Source: Acidulodesulfobacterium_A sp049965795
GTDB taxonomy: Bacteria > SZUA-79 > Acidulodesulfobacterales > Acidulodesulfobacteraceae
NCBI GenBank assembly: GCA_049965795.1
Contig: JBMFVW010000013.1
Coordinates: 1-45,484 of the forward strand
DNA: 45,484 nt
Direction of reading: 5' to 3'
Part shown: positions 34,462-41,647 of the stretch, piece after piece
Layout of the letters: each line of letters starts with the position of its first letter
How positions within the stretch are numbered: the first letter of the stretch is position 1
The notes under the pieces: generated by a model
Seen by the model: only the letters and a program-made list of their open reading frames with translations
Told to the model about the DNA's origin: nothing
Database searches by the model: none
Program-made: the position numbers and the translations under genes

Positions 34462-34725
34462 ATGGAGAACAAACAATTTTTAAATTACGGAGTTAACGTA
34501 CTTGATATAAGGGGGCTTTGCTGAGGCCCTCCCGTATGGGCGGTCGTCCGTAAACTCAAAACTTTAAATCAAAACGACATATTGACGGTAATTTCCGATA
34601 AGGATTCAATGTTAAACGATATACCGGCACTATGCTCTTTAACGGGCGTGCAACTTCTAAATGCGTTGAACTTAAAAGACCTTTATGTATTTTTCATTAA
34701 AAATAAAGATTGGGGAAATAAATAA
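34462..34725 (+). CDS. TusA/SirA-like protein with selenocysteine at the catalytic position
   Basis: An 87-residue reading frame is interrupted by one TGA at 34522-34524 (codon 21). Before it the protein reads NVLDIRGLC, after it GPPVWAVVRKLKTLNQ, then DIPALCSLTGVQLL. This aligns end to end with TusA-type sulfur carriers (LDxRGLxCPxP...DIPxFC), and the TGA falls exactly on their catalytic cysteine. Both sides of the TGA fit the family and a strong ribosome site (AAAAAGGAG) is present, so selenocysteine is much more likely than a pseudogene. TGA is a normal stop elsewhere here. A short hairpin (CCC-GTAT-GGG core) lies 7-16 bases downstream. Sulfur or selenium transfer, or a redox role, is possible; the partner is unknown. 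Confidence 0.82.
34525..34545 (+). promoter_or_regulatory. Candidate SECIS hairpin
   Basis: Immediately after the TGA, CCTCCC and GGGCGG (34528-34533 and 34538-34543) can pair around a GTAT loop with one internal mismatch. Bacterial SECIS elements are located just 3' of the TGA, but this stem is short and its loop does not match the E. coli type. It should be taken as tentative. Confidence 0.3.
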
Positions 34726-34727
34726 AA

Positions 34728-35456
34728 ATGATTAGAAATAATAACAGACAGGAAGATGAAATGAGACCTATGATTATTACACCCGGTTATATGAAATATG
34801 CCGAAGGTTCATGTCTTGTCGAAACCGGCGATACTAAGGTAATATGTACGGCATCGGTTGATTATAAGGTGCCTCCTTTTTTAAAAGATAAAGAAGAAGG
34901 ATGGCTCACGGCAGAATATTCCATGCTCCCGAGGTCAGCTCAAAGCAGAATACCGAGGGATTCTTCTAAGGGTAAAGTAAACGGCAGAGCACAGGAGATA
35001 CAGAGATTAATCGGCAGGTCTCTAAGGTCGGCTGTTAATTTTTCTTATTTCCCGGGAATAACCGTATTAATCGACTGTGACGTTATTAGTGCGGACGGTG
35101 GTACGAGGACGGCTTCTATAAACGGAGCATATGTAGCAGCATACATAGCTTTTTTAAACCTTATAAAGCAGGAAAAAATAGAAAAGATGCCGTTTTACGA
35201 CTCCGTGGCAGCAATTAGCATAGGCATAGTAAACGGAGAAATTTTGGTAGATTTAGATTATTCTGAAGATTCTACCGCGGATCTCGATTTTAATTTTATA
35301 CTTACTGGCAGCCAAAAAATTATCGAGATTCAAGGATGCGCAGAAAAAACGCCGATAGAATTTGAAGTTCTTCAAAAACTTTACGATCTTTCAAAAAAAG
35401 CCGTCACTAAAATTACCGAATTGCAGAATAATGCAATTTCAGGATATATTTTTTAA
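34728..35456 (+). CDS. rph: Ribonuclease PH
   Basis: The 242-residue phosphorolytic exoribonuclease trims tRNA 3' ends. The motifs YAEGSCLVETGDTKVICTAS, GWLTAEYSMLPRS, GRAQEIQRLIGRSLR and DCDVISADGGTRTASI are characteristic. The ATG at 34728, 2 bases after the TusA-like stop, gives the N-terminus RNNNRQEDEMRPM that lines up with the family. It closes the plus-strand operon; the 147 bases up to the convergent fxsA are AT-rich with no clear terminator. Confidence 0.95.
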   Translation: MIRNNNRQEDEMRPMIITPGYMKYAEGSCLVETGDTKVICTASVDYKVPPFLKDKEEGWLTAEYSMLPRSAQSRIPRDSSKGKVNGRAQEIQRLIGRSLRSAVNFSYFPGITVLIDCDVISADGGTRTASINGAYVAAYIAFLNLIKQEKIEKMPFYDSVAAISIGIVNGEILVDLDYSEDSTADLDFNFILTGSQKIIEIQGCAEKTPIEFEVLQKLYDLSKKAVTKITELQNNAISGYIF

Positions 35457-35603
35457 CCGTGTCTGTATCTTATCGCTGTAGCTATTTCAACAACTTATTT
35501 TTATAAGCTATAAGAAGTTTATAAATTATAGAACCGATAAAAACTAAAACTATGTCTATAATTTTTGCTATTATTAATTTTAATGTTTTAAGATGTATAG
35601 ATA

Positions 35604-36119
35604 TTAATTTATAAGTTTTTTATGCGTTTTTTCTTTGTCATCAGAATCTTCTGAAGGTTTTGCTTCAGTCGTAAATGTATTTATATCTCTTTCGCTTTCC
35701 TCATATACATGGTTATGACTATGAACATTATAATAATAAGTAAAATTGCCTTTAAACTTATTTTTAAGATATTTAAAAATCAGATATAAAAGATAGTAGT
35801 TTAAAAAAGGAATTAAAAAAAGAACAGCTATAAAATCAGTTATAAAACCTGGAACAAAAAAAAGTATGCCCGCTATAAAATAAGCAGCAGATTTAATTAA
35901 ATTTTTATTTAAAATTTTTCCAGCTGAAAAATCCGCAATCGCATTTTGCAATGCAACGTATTTAATTCTTTTTGTGATTATATATCCGGAAACACTAAAA
36001 AATATCAAAAAACCAAAAGTAACCAGATAACCAAATCTATCTGCAATTTTTATAAATACGTAAATTTCTAAAAATATATCAATTAATATAGCAAAAAAAA
36101 TTTTTCCGAATAATCCCAT
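35604..36119 (-). CDS. fxsA: FxsA family membrane protein
   Basis: The 171-residue protein has about four hydrophobic segments. The first lies near the N-terminus (FGKIFFAILIDIFLEIYVFIKIADRFG) and resembles FxsA; SAAYFIAGILFFVPGFITDFIAVLFLIP is the conserved FxsA region. The C-terminus is hydrophilic and acidic. In E. coli FxsA relieves F-plasmid exclusion of phage T7; the native role is unknown. The ATG at 36119 is preferred; a TTG at 36137 would add six residues. Neither has a convincing ribosome site. Confidence 0.85.
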   Translation of the reverse strand: MGLFGKIFFAILIDIFLEIYVFIKIADRFGYLVTFGFLIFFSVSGYIITKRIKYVALQNAIADFSAGKILNKNLIKSAAYFIAGILFFVPGFITDFIAVLFLIPFLNYYLLYLIFKYLKNKFKGNFTYYYNVHSHNHVYEESERDINTFTTEAKPSEDSDDKEKTHKKLIN

Positions 36120-36259
36120 CAATTTAATATATAACAATTCGATATAATAATCAAATAGGAATTCCTTCCCAAAATTGCCGATAAAAAATTGGAAAGTTAG
36201 ATAAAATCAAGAAATAATGAATAAAAATTTGGACGGAAAAGGTAGGTTGAGATAAGGTA

Positions 36260-36288
36260 TTGACAATTTCTTATTTATAAAATAAAAT
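36260..36288 (+). promoter_or_regulatory. Promoter of the hydrogenase-related operon
   Basis: A perfect TTGACA (36260-36265) and TAAAAT (36283-36288) are separated by 17 bases. The expected start, near 36295, is directly before the first base-paired residue of the fluoride riboswitch. The agreement between promoter and aptamer position supports both. Confidence 0.8.
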
Positions 36289-36296
36289 TAATTTAT

Positions 36297-36353
36297 ACGG
36301 CAATGGGGTTTGCCTAACCGCCTTGAAATACTAAAAAGGCTAATGACTCCTAC
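36297..36353 (+). ncRNA. Fluoride riboswitch (crcB motif) aptamer
   Basis: P1 pairs GGCAA (36299-36303) with TTGCC (36310-36314). P2 pairs GCCTT (36320-36324) with AAGGC (36336-36340). The pseudoknot pairs GGGGT (36305-36309) with ACTCC (36346-36350), with one G-U. GGCTAATGACTCCTAC at the 3' end and the CTAACCGCC linker match the crcB consensus closely; the B. cereus crcB aptamer has the same GCTAATGACTCCTAC. The aptamer starts at the predicted transcription start and precedes a six-gene hydrogenase-related operon, not a fluoride exporter. Confidence 0.93.
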
Positions 36354-36420
36354 ATTACATGTTATTAACACTGTTGAAAAATTATTATTTTATTTAAATT
36401 AACATAATAACATAATGTAG
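36350..36420 (+). promoter_or_regulatory. Expression-platform hairpin of the fluoride riboswitch
   Basis: CTACATT...ATGTTATT (36350-36366) pairs with AATAACATAATGTAG (36406-36420), giving 15 base pairs with a two-base bulge. Its left arm uses the last bases of the aptamer, so the two structures should compete. The hairpin ends just before AAAAGGAAAA. It has no T run, so it may act on translation or on an early RNA event rather than as a standard terminator. A second, weaker alternative fold cannot be excluded. Confidence 0.65.
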
Positions 36421-36440
36421 AAAAGGAAAATTAGCCTGTT

Positions 36441-37412
36441 ATGTATAGCCATATAAATTTATACTTAAATTCTACTTTTTTTCAGGTATTTCAAGTTTTA
36501 ACCGTTGCAGCCTGTTCTCCTTTTATATCAGGTTTTATAACTAAAGTAGAAGAAATTATTGAAGGCAAAGCCGGTCCTTCAATTTTTCAGCCGTATTACG
36601 ATCTGCATAAACTATTCCGTAAGGAAATTGTAATACCTAAAGACACATCGTTTGTCTTTAGGCTTGCCCCTTTCGTTTCATTTATTTCTATGATACTCAT
36701 AACGCTTCTTATTCCAGTTTTAACGATATATCCGCTTCCTCTGGGTTTTATGGGCGATATGCTGGGAGGGGCTTTTCTATTTACTCTTTCCTCTTTTTTT
36801 ATAAATGTTGCTTCTCTTGATTTAGGTACAAGCTATGGAGGACTCGGTTCGTCGCGCGCAACTCTTCTGGCTATTCTTTCAGAACCTACACTAATTTTAG
36901 TTTTTGTTGGAGTGGCTTTAATAGCAAAATCGACTCTGCCTTATGTTATGCTTCATACTATAACTGCATCTTTGCCGCTTTACTTCAGCTCTCCTCATTT
37001 TTTGATAATTGCCGCTTTTTTCTTGCTATTTTTAGCAGATACAGACAGGAGACCTATTAACGCTTCCACACATGCCGAGATGAGTATGATTGAAGAGGCA
37101 AGGATTTTAGATTATTCAGGACCTTATCTTGCATTACTAAAATGGGCCGGCTATATGAAACAGTTTTTACTTTTGGTTATTTTTTTAAACGTTCTGGTTT
37201 TCCCATGGGGGTTAGCGGTAAACCATAGTCCCGTATCTCTTATTATAGCTATAATAAGTCTGGTAATAAAAATGCTGATAATAGGAATAATTGCGGCGGT
37301 TATAGATACGGCAATTTCAAGACTGAGATTTTTCAGATATCAGGAATATTTCGGCGCAGCTTTTGTTTTAAGCGTGCTTGCTATAATGACTTTTCAATAT
37401 AAAGGATTTTAA
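36441..37412 (+). CDS. Ehr complex membrane subunit, HyfC/NuoH-like
   Basis: The 323-residue protein is highly hydrophobic with about eight membrane segments. GPSIFQPYYDLHKLFRKE, GGLGSSRATLLAILSEP and INASTHAEMSMIEEARILDYSGPYLALLKWA match the HyfC/HycD family, related to complex I NuoH, which holds the peripheral arm to the membrane. It is the first gene of the operon, after the riboswitch. The next gene starts 2 bases later. Confidence 0.9.
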   Translation: MYSHINLYLNSTFFQVFQVLTVAACSPFISGFITKVEEIIEGKAGPSIFQPYYDLHKLFRKEIVIPKDTSFVFRLAPFVSFISMILITLLIPVLTIYPLPLGFMGDMLGGAFLFTLSSFFINVASLDLGTSYGGLGSSRATLLAILSEPTLILVFVGVALIAKSTLPYVMLHTITASLPLYFSSPHFLIIAAFFLLFLADTDRRPINASTHAEMSMIEEARILDYSGPYLALLKWAGYMKQFLLLVIFLNVLVFPWGLAVNHSPVSLIIAIISLVIKMLIIGIIAAVIDTAISRLRFFRYQEYFGAAFVLSVLAIMTFQYKGF

Positions 37413-37414
37413 AA

Positions 37415-38089
37415 ATGCTTGGATATACATTACCGCTTTATATTTATGTTATAGAGGATCTTCTGGTTTCTATGATTCTTCTGTCTTCGTTTGTAATGCT
37501 TAGTTCGAGATGGATATCTTTTTATATACATGCTTACGGCTTCCAATCATTTTTAATATTTGCATTAACATTGATTTTAGGGATTGAAACGCAAAACATA
37601 AATTTATATCTTGTAGCCTTTTTAACTCTTTTGGTTAGAACTATTGTAGTTCCATATATACTCTTAAGGATGATAAAAAAATTTAATATTAAAGAAGAAG
37701 TTAAATTAACTCTGAAAATACCATTTTCTATTATTTCAGGAGTTGTTTTGACGGTTTTTGCATATTTTTTGATGTACAGGTTAATTTCGCCGTTTTCTCC
37801 TAAAATAGTCATAAATGCAGCTTCAATTGCCTTGAGTTTAATATTTGTAGGATTTTTTATGATTATCTCAAGATTTACTACTGTAACGCATATTCTTGGA
37901 CTTCTTGTAATAGAAAACGGAATATTTCTTTTGTCTGTTGTAGTAGTTCCGACACTTCCGATAATTGTTGAATTAGTAGTATTATTCGATATTTTAGTTA
38001 CCGTTACGGCAATGCTGATGCTTTCAATGTTTATGAAGATGAGGACGGGATCATTTTCTACTTCTATGCTAAATAGGCTGGTCGGCTGA
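37415..38089 (+). CDS. Ehr complex membrane subunit, HyfE-like (MrpC/NuoK-related)
   Basis: The 224-residue protein is hydrophobic with about seven membrane segments and matches HyfE by size, order and features. The second half (VTHILGLLVIENGIFLLSVVV...VELVVLFDILVTV) is the NuoK/MrpC-like portion, including the conserved glutamate-asparagine in IEN. A ribosome site AAAGGA lies in the end of the previous gene. Confidence 0.85.
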   Translation: MLGYTLPLYIYVIEDLLVSMILLSSFVMLSSRWISFYIHAYGFQSFLIFALTLILGIETQNINLYLVAFLTLLVRTIVVPYILLRMIKKFNIKEEVKLTLKIPFSIISGVVLTVFAYFLMYRLISPFSPKIVINAASIALSLIFVGFFMIISRFTTVTHILGLLVIENGIFLLSVVVVPTLPIIVELVVLFDILVTVTAMLMLSMFMKMRTGSFSTSMLNRLVG

Positions 38090-38105
38090 AATAAATTTAA
38101 AATTT

Positions 38106-39599
38106 ATGAATATAAAACTTATTATAATAATACTTTTAATAGTTCCGTTATTAGCGGCTTTAAGCTCTTTTATCGTAAAAAATAAGAGATTTGCCGAATA
38201 TGTAAGTCTTATTTCTTCTTCTTTAGACCTTGCAGGTGCGTTCTATATTCTTTATTTTGTTTTAAAATTTAAATCTATTTTATTTTTTAATAATGGAATA
38301 GCGATAGATAAATTTTCTGCTTATTTAATTCTTCTTGTAAGCATAGTTTATTTTCTTTCCTCTATTTATTCTATATCATACATGAGGCTTGCAATAGATA
38401 ACGAAAAAATGACTGAAAATGAATTTTTTAGATATGAACTTTTTTTTAATCTTTTTGCATTTACAATGTTTATTGCGCCTATGATAAATAATATGGCTAT
38501 TTACCTTATAGATATAGAACTTACGACAATTACAAGCTCTTTTTTAGTAATATCGGAGGTTACCGAAAAATCTATCGAAGCTGCTTGGAAATATGTTTTG
38601 GTTGTATCGTCTGGTATATCGCTTGCCCTTTTAGGAACAATATTATTTTATCTATCAGGAAACATTCCCGGAAGCCCAAATTTAGTTTCATCTTTGGATT
38701 GGACTGTTCTTACTCAAAATGCCGTTTATCTTAACGAAGGCATAGTGCGTATAGCTTTTGTATTAATAGTAATAGGATTAGGGACTAAAGTAGGTCTTGC
38801 GCCCATGCATACGTGGGTTCCAGATGCCTATTCGGAAGCACCATCTCCAGTATCTGCTATGTTATCGGCATCATTAGAAAATGTAGCCCTATACGGAATT
38901 ATAAGATATTTCGGTATTGCCGCAAAAAATTTAGGTTTCGGTTACCCAGATGCAATACTTATTTCAATTGGTATATTCTCAATATTTATAGGGATAATGG
39001 GATTAATATATCAAAAAAGTTCAAAAAGGCTTTTTGCATATTCCAGTATAGAGCATATGGGAATAATAACTTTAGGTTTTGGACTCGGCGGCATATTTGG
39101 AACATTTGGCGCTCTTTTGCAGATGCTTGGGCATACTTTGACAAAATCTACGATGTATTTCGGCGCAGGGAATTTTCTGCATAAGTTTAAGACGAAAAAT
39201 ATTAAAAAAATTAAGGGAGTTTTTCATATTATGCCTAAGACAGCTTTTTTATTTTCTTTTGGCACAGTTTCACTAATCGGAGTTCCTCCCTCTGTAATTT
39301 TTATCAGCGAATTTCTAATTATACTTCAGAGTTTAAAAGACGGCTATTACTGGATAACTGTCTTATTGATAGGATTTTTATTGGCTGCCTTTATAAGTTT
39401 ATTGTCCAAATCGGGCTCAATGGTTTTCGGCAATGCAGAAGACAATAATATTATTGAAAAAGGAGATTTTCATCCATTTTCATATATACCTATGTTGATT
39501 CCGCTATGTCTTTCTCTATTTTTGGGATTTTATATCCCAAGCAGTCTTCATAATTTATTATTGGGAATCGTTCATATAATAAATTTCAAAATAAAATAA
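38106..39599 (+). CDS. Ehr complex antiporter-like subunit, HyfF type
   Basis: The 497-residue membrane protein belongs to the proton-translocating ND2/4/5/MrpD family. The conserved acidic helix is IYLIDIELTTITS; the central GLGTKVGLAPMHTWVPDAYSEAPSPVSAMLSA has the pump lysine and the family signature; QMLGHTLTKSTMYFGAGN has a second lysine. All charged residues expected for ion translocation are present. It lies between the HyfE-like and large-subunit genes, as in hyf operons. Confidence 0.9.
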   Translation: MNIKLIIIILLIVPLLAALSSFIVKNKRFAEYVSLISSSLDLAGAFYILYFVLKFKSILFFNNGIAIDKFSAYLILLVSIVYFLSSIYSISYMRLAIDNEKMTENEFFRYELFFNLFAFTMFIAPMINNMAIYLIDIELTTITSSFLVISEVTEKSIEAAWKYVLVVSSGISLALLGTILFYLSGNIPGSPNLVSSLDWTVLTQNAVYLNEGIVRIAFVLIVIGLGTKVGLAPMHTWVPDAYSEAPSPVSAMLSASLENVALYGIIRYFGIAAKNLGFGYPDAILISIGIFSIFIGIMGLIYQKSSKRLFAYSSIEHMGIITLGFGLGGIFGTFGALLQMLGHTLTKSTMYFGAGNFLHKFKTKNIKKIKGVFHIMPKTAFLFSFGTVSLIGVPPSVIFISEFLIILQSLKDGYYWITVLLIGFLLAAFISLLSKSGSMVFGNAEDNNIIEKGDFHPFSYIPMLIPLCLSLFLGFYIPSSLHNLLLGIVHIINFKIK

Positions 39600-39622
39600 A
39601 CTAAAAGCATTTATTAAAAGAT

Positions 39623-40771
39623 ATGAAACACGGAAAATATAAATTTTTAGGGGATTACGAGTTTATCTGGGGTCCGGTAAGAAAAGGCGTCTCCGAGTCT
39701 ATTTTATTTGATTTTTTAACGTCCGGTGAAGAACTGCACAATTTAGAAATTACAGCAGGTTATAAAAAAAGACACATAGAGAAAAGATTTTCAGAAAAAA
39801 GAAATTTATATGAACAGATTTTACTCGTTGAAAGGATATCAGGTCTTCATTCTTTTGCCTCATCGCTTGCGTTTTGTCTCGGCGTTGAAGATTTCTTTCA
39901 GCTTACGGATAAAATACATAATAATATTAAAATTCTGCGCATGTTTTTTGCCGAATTTGAAAGAATCAGAAACCATATAGAAAATTTATCGGAAATAGCC
40001 GAATCCACTTATATTCAGGTTCCATCAGCTTTATATGCATATTATGCCGAACTTTTAAAACAGTTGTCCCATAAATATTTAAAATCCCGTTATCTTATGG
40101 GGATTAACGAAATAGGCGGAATCAGGGGGAATTTATCGCTCGAAGATATAAAAAATATTTTTAATTCTGTAAAATTAATCGTGAATAAAGTTCAGGATAT
40201 AATTAAAAAAAATATGGAAACTAAGTCCCATATAGATAGACTGAAGACTACAGGAAAAATAGATTTAAAAACGGCAAAACGATTCTGTGCAAAAGGAGTT
40301 GTGGCTAAAAGCGCAGGAATTTTATCAGACTTAAGAATAAATAATCCGTATTTATTATATGGAGAAATAGATATTAAAGCGGTTATACATGAAGAAGGAG
40401 ACGCTTTTTCAAGATATGCTGTTCGAATAGACGAGATAGCACAATCTTTAAGCATAATGGAATATTGCGTAGGCACTATGGAAGCAAATAAGTTTACTAA
40501 AGCACCCGATTATATATATAATTTTGAAGATATTGAAAAATTTAAAAATAAAAGCTCAAACAACGGTTTTGGGTTTTCTGAATCTTCCGAGGGCGCAATT
40601 TTTTGCTATACAAAAAATTTTGACGGCAAAATTTTTAAAAAAATAAATATAAAGTATCCGTTTGAAAATAATTATAAATTATTTGCCTGCGGTACAAAAA
40701 ACACTATGATGATGGACTTCAATATTAATGAAACCAGTTACAATTTTTCTGTTGCTGCATTAGACAAATAA
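39623..40771 (+). CDS. Ehr complex large subunit, NiFe-hydrogenase-like but lacking NiFe ligands
   Basis: The 382-residue protein matches the HyfG/NuoD family, with EQILLVERISGLHSFASSLAF at about 64-84. In Ni-Fe hydrogenases this region carries RxCGxC; here the two cysteines are Ser73 and His76. The C-terminal DPCxxC motif is also absent: the last residues (CGTKNTMMMDFN...NFSVAA) hold no such pair. The protein is shorter than HycE because the N-terminal NuoC-like part is not fused. It cannot bind the Ni-Fe site, so it is not a working hydrogenase. It fits the Ehr (energy-converting hydrogenase-related) complexes. Its reaction is unknown. Confidence 0.85.
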   Translation: MKHGKYKFLGDYEFIWGPVRKGVSESILFDFLTSGEELHNLEITAGYKKRHIEKRFSEKRNLYEQILLVERISGLHSFASSLAFCLGVEDFFQLTDKIHNNIKILRMFFAEFERIRNHIENLSEIAESTYIQVPSALYAYYAELLKQLSHKYLKSRYLMGINEIGGIRGNLSLEDIKNIFNSVKLIVNKVQDIIKKNMETKSHIDRLKTTGKIDLKTAKRFCAKGVVAKSAGILSDLRINNPYLLYGEIDIKAVIHEEGDAFSRYAVRIDEIAQSLSIMEYCVGTMEANKFTKAPDYIYNFEDIEKFKNKSSNNGFGFSESSEGAIFCYTKNFDGKIFKKINIKYPFENNYKLFACGTKNTMMMDFNINETSYNFSVAALDK

Positions 40772-40780
40772 AAATTTGTG

Positions 40781-40808
40781 ACGGGGACAGAATTGAATCC
40801 TGTCCCAT
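40781..40808. repeat. Palindromic element, family A, copy 4 (degenerate)
   Basis: The left arm ACGGGGACAGAATT is intact and preceded by TTTGTG, but the right arm (AATCCTGTCCCAT) has diverged. It lies inside the Ehr operon, between the large and small subunit genes. Confidence 0.7.
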
Positions 40809-40840
40809 ATTTATAATAAAAATTAGGAAGGGCATACACA

Positions 40841-41647
40841 ATGGCTTTTTGGACATATAACGGATTAAAATTCGGAATAAAATCGATTAAGTTTCCCAAA
40901 GAAAAAGATTTTTACGACGGTTTTGTATCGTCGATAAATGTAGATATTAAAAAATGTTTAAATTTTATAGAAAAAAGCAATAAAACCGAACAATATTGCA
41001 GAGAATGCGAGCGTATATGCCCTACAGAGTCTATTAACATTTCTAAATTATTGAATCATGCAGAATTGTCAACTAAAGACGGTTTAAAAGCTATCGATGC
41101 TGAAAGATGCATTTTTTGCGGTTTATGCATAGATGCTTGTTTAAACGTAAATATTTCCAATGGCGGCGCAATAACTTATGCAAATGAATTTGATTTTAGT
41201 ATTCGAAATCAAAAAAGTTATGCCGCAGAAAATATTTTTAAAAAATCGTTATTTGTAAAGCACATAGATACAGGTTCTTGCGGTGCTTGCGAATCGGAAA
41301 TAAATGCTTTAAACAATCCATATTATAATATGCACAGGCTTGGAATATTTATTACGCCGAGTCCGAGATTTGCCGATGTTTTACTTGCGACAGGCGTATT
41401 TACTGAAAAGATGACGAAAGTTTTTTTTAACGTTTTAGACAATATTCCAAAACCCAGATTTATAATATTAGCAGGTTCTTGCGCTATTACAAGAGGAATA
41501 TATGAAAGTAAAGAAAAAACGCCGCTAAACGAAAATCACATTAAATTGCTTGAGACAGAGAATATAATATCTTTGCCACATTGTCCTCCTAATCCTTTTG
41601 AAATTTTAAATGTTTTGCTTTTAATCAAGAACGGTGAATTAAAATGA
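40841..41647 (+). CDS. Ehr complex ferredoxin / small subunit fusion, HyfH-HyfI-like
   Basis: The 268-residue protein joins two electron-transfer parts. Residues 50-105 contain CRECERIC (Cys53, 56, 60) and CIFCGLCIDAC (Cys90, 93, 96, 100), a two-cluster ferredoxin that appears to miss one canonical cysteine. From about 140 the small-subunit domain has GSCGAC (Cys147, Cys150), AGSCA (Cys214) and PHCPPNP (Cys248), the four ligands of the proximal iron-sulfur cluster. It is soluble and would pass electrons to or from the large subunit. AGGAAGGG precedes the ATG; its stop overlaps the next gene by 4 bases. Confidence 0.88.
   Translation: MAFWTYNGLKFGIKSIKFPKEKDFYDGFVSSINVDIKKCLNFIEKSNKTEQYCRECERICPTESINISKLLNHAELSTKDGLKAIDAERCIFCGLCIDACLNVNISNGGAITYANEFDFSIRNQKSYAAENIFKKSLFVKHIDTGSCGACESEINALNNPYYNMHRLGIFITPSPRFADVLLATGVFTEKMTKVFFNVLDNIPKPRFIILAGSCAITRGIYESKEKTPLNENHIKLLETENIISLPHCPPNPFEILNVLLLIKNGELK

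Noticed and set aside
34522..34524. TGA reassigned to Trp or Gly throughout the genome
   Set aside because: TGA ends many clear genes in the window (glyA, rpsP, fabD, fabF, valS, ribE), so it is a normal stop codon.
34462..34725. Reading the TusA-like gene as a pseudogene with a nonsense mutation
   Set aside because: Conserved family residues continue without decay after the TGA, the TGA is exactly at the catalytic cysteine, and the ribosome site and spacing are intact.
36235..36243. Another family B element left end (GGAAAAGGT) before the Ehr promoter
   Set aside because: Only nine bases match and no right arm is found.
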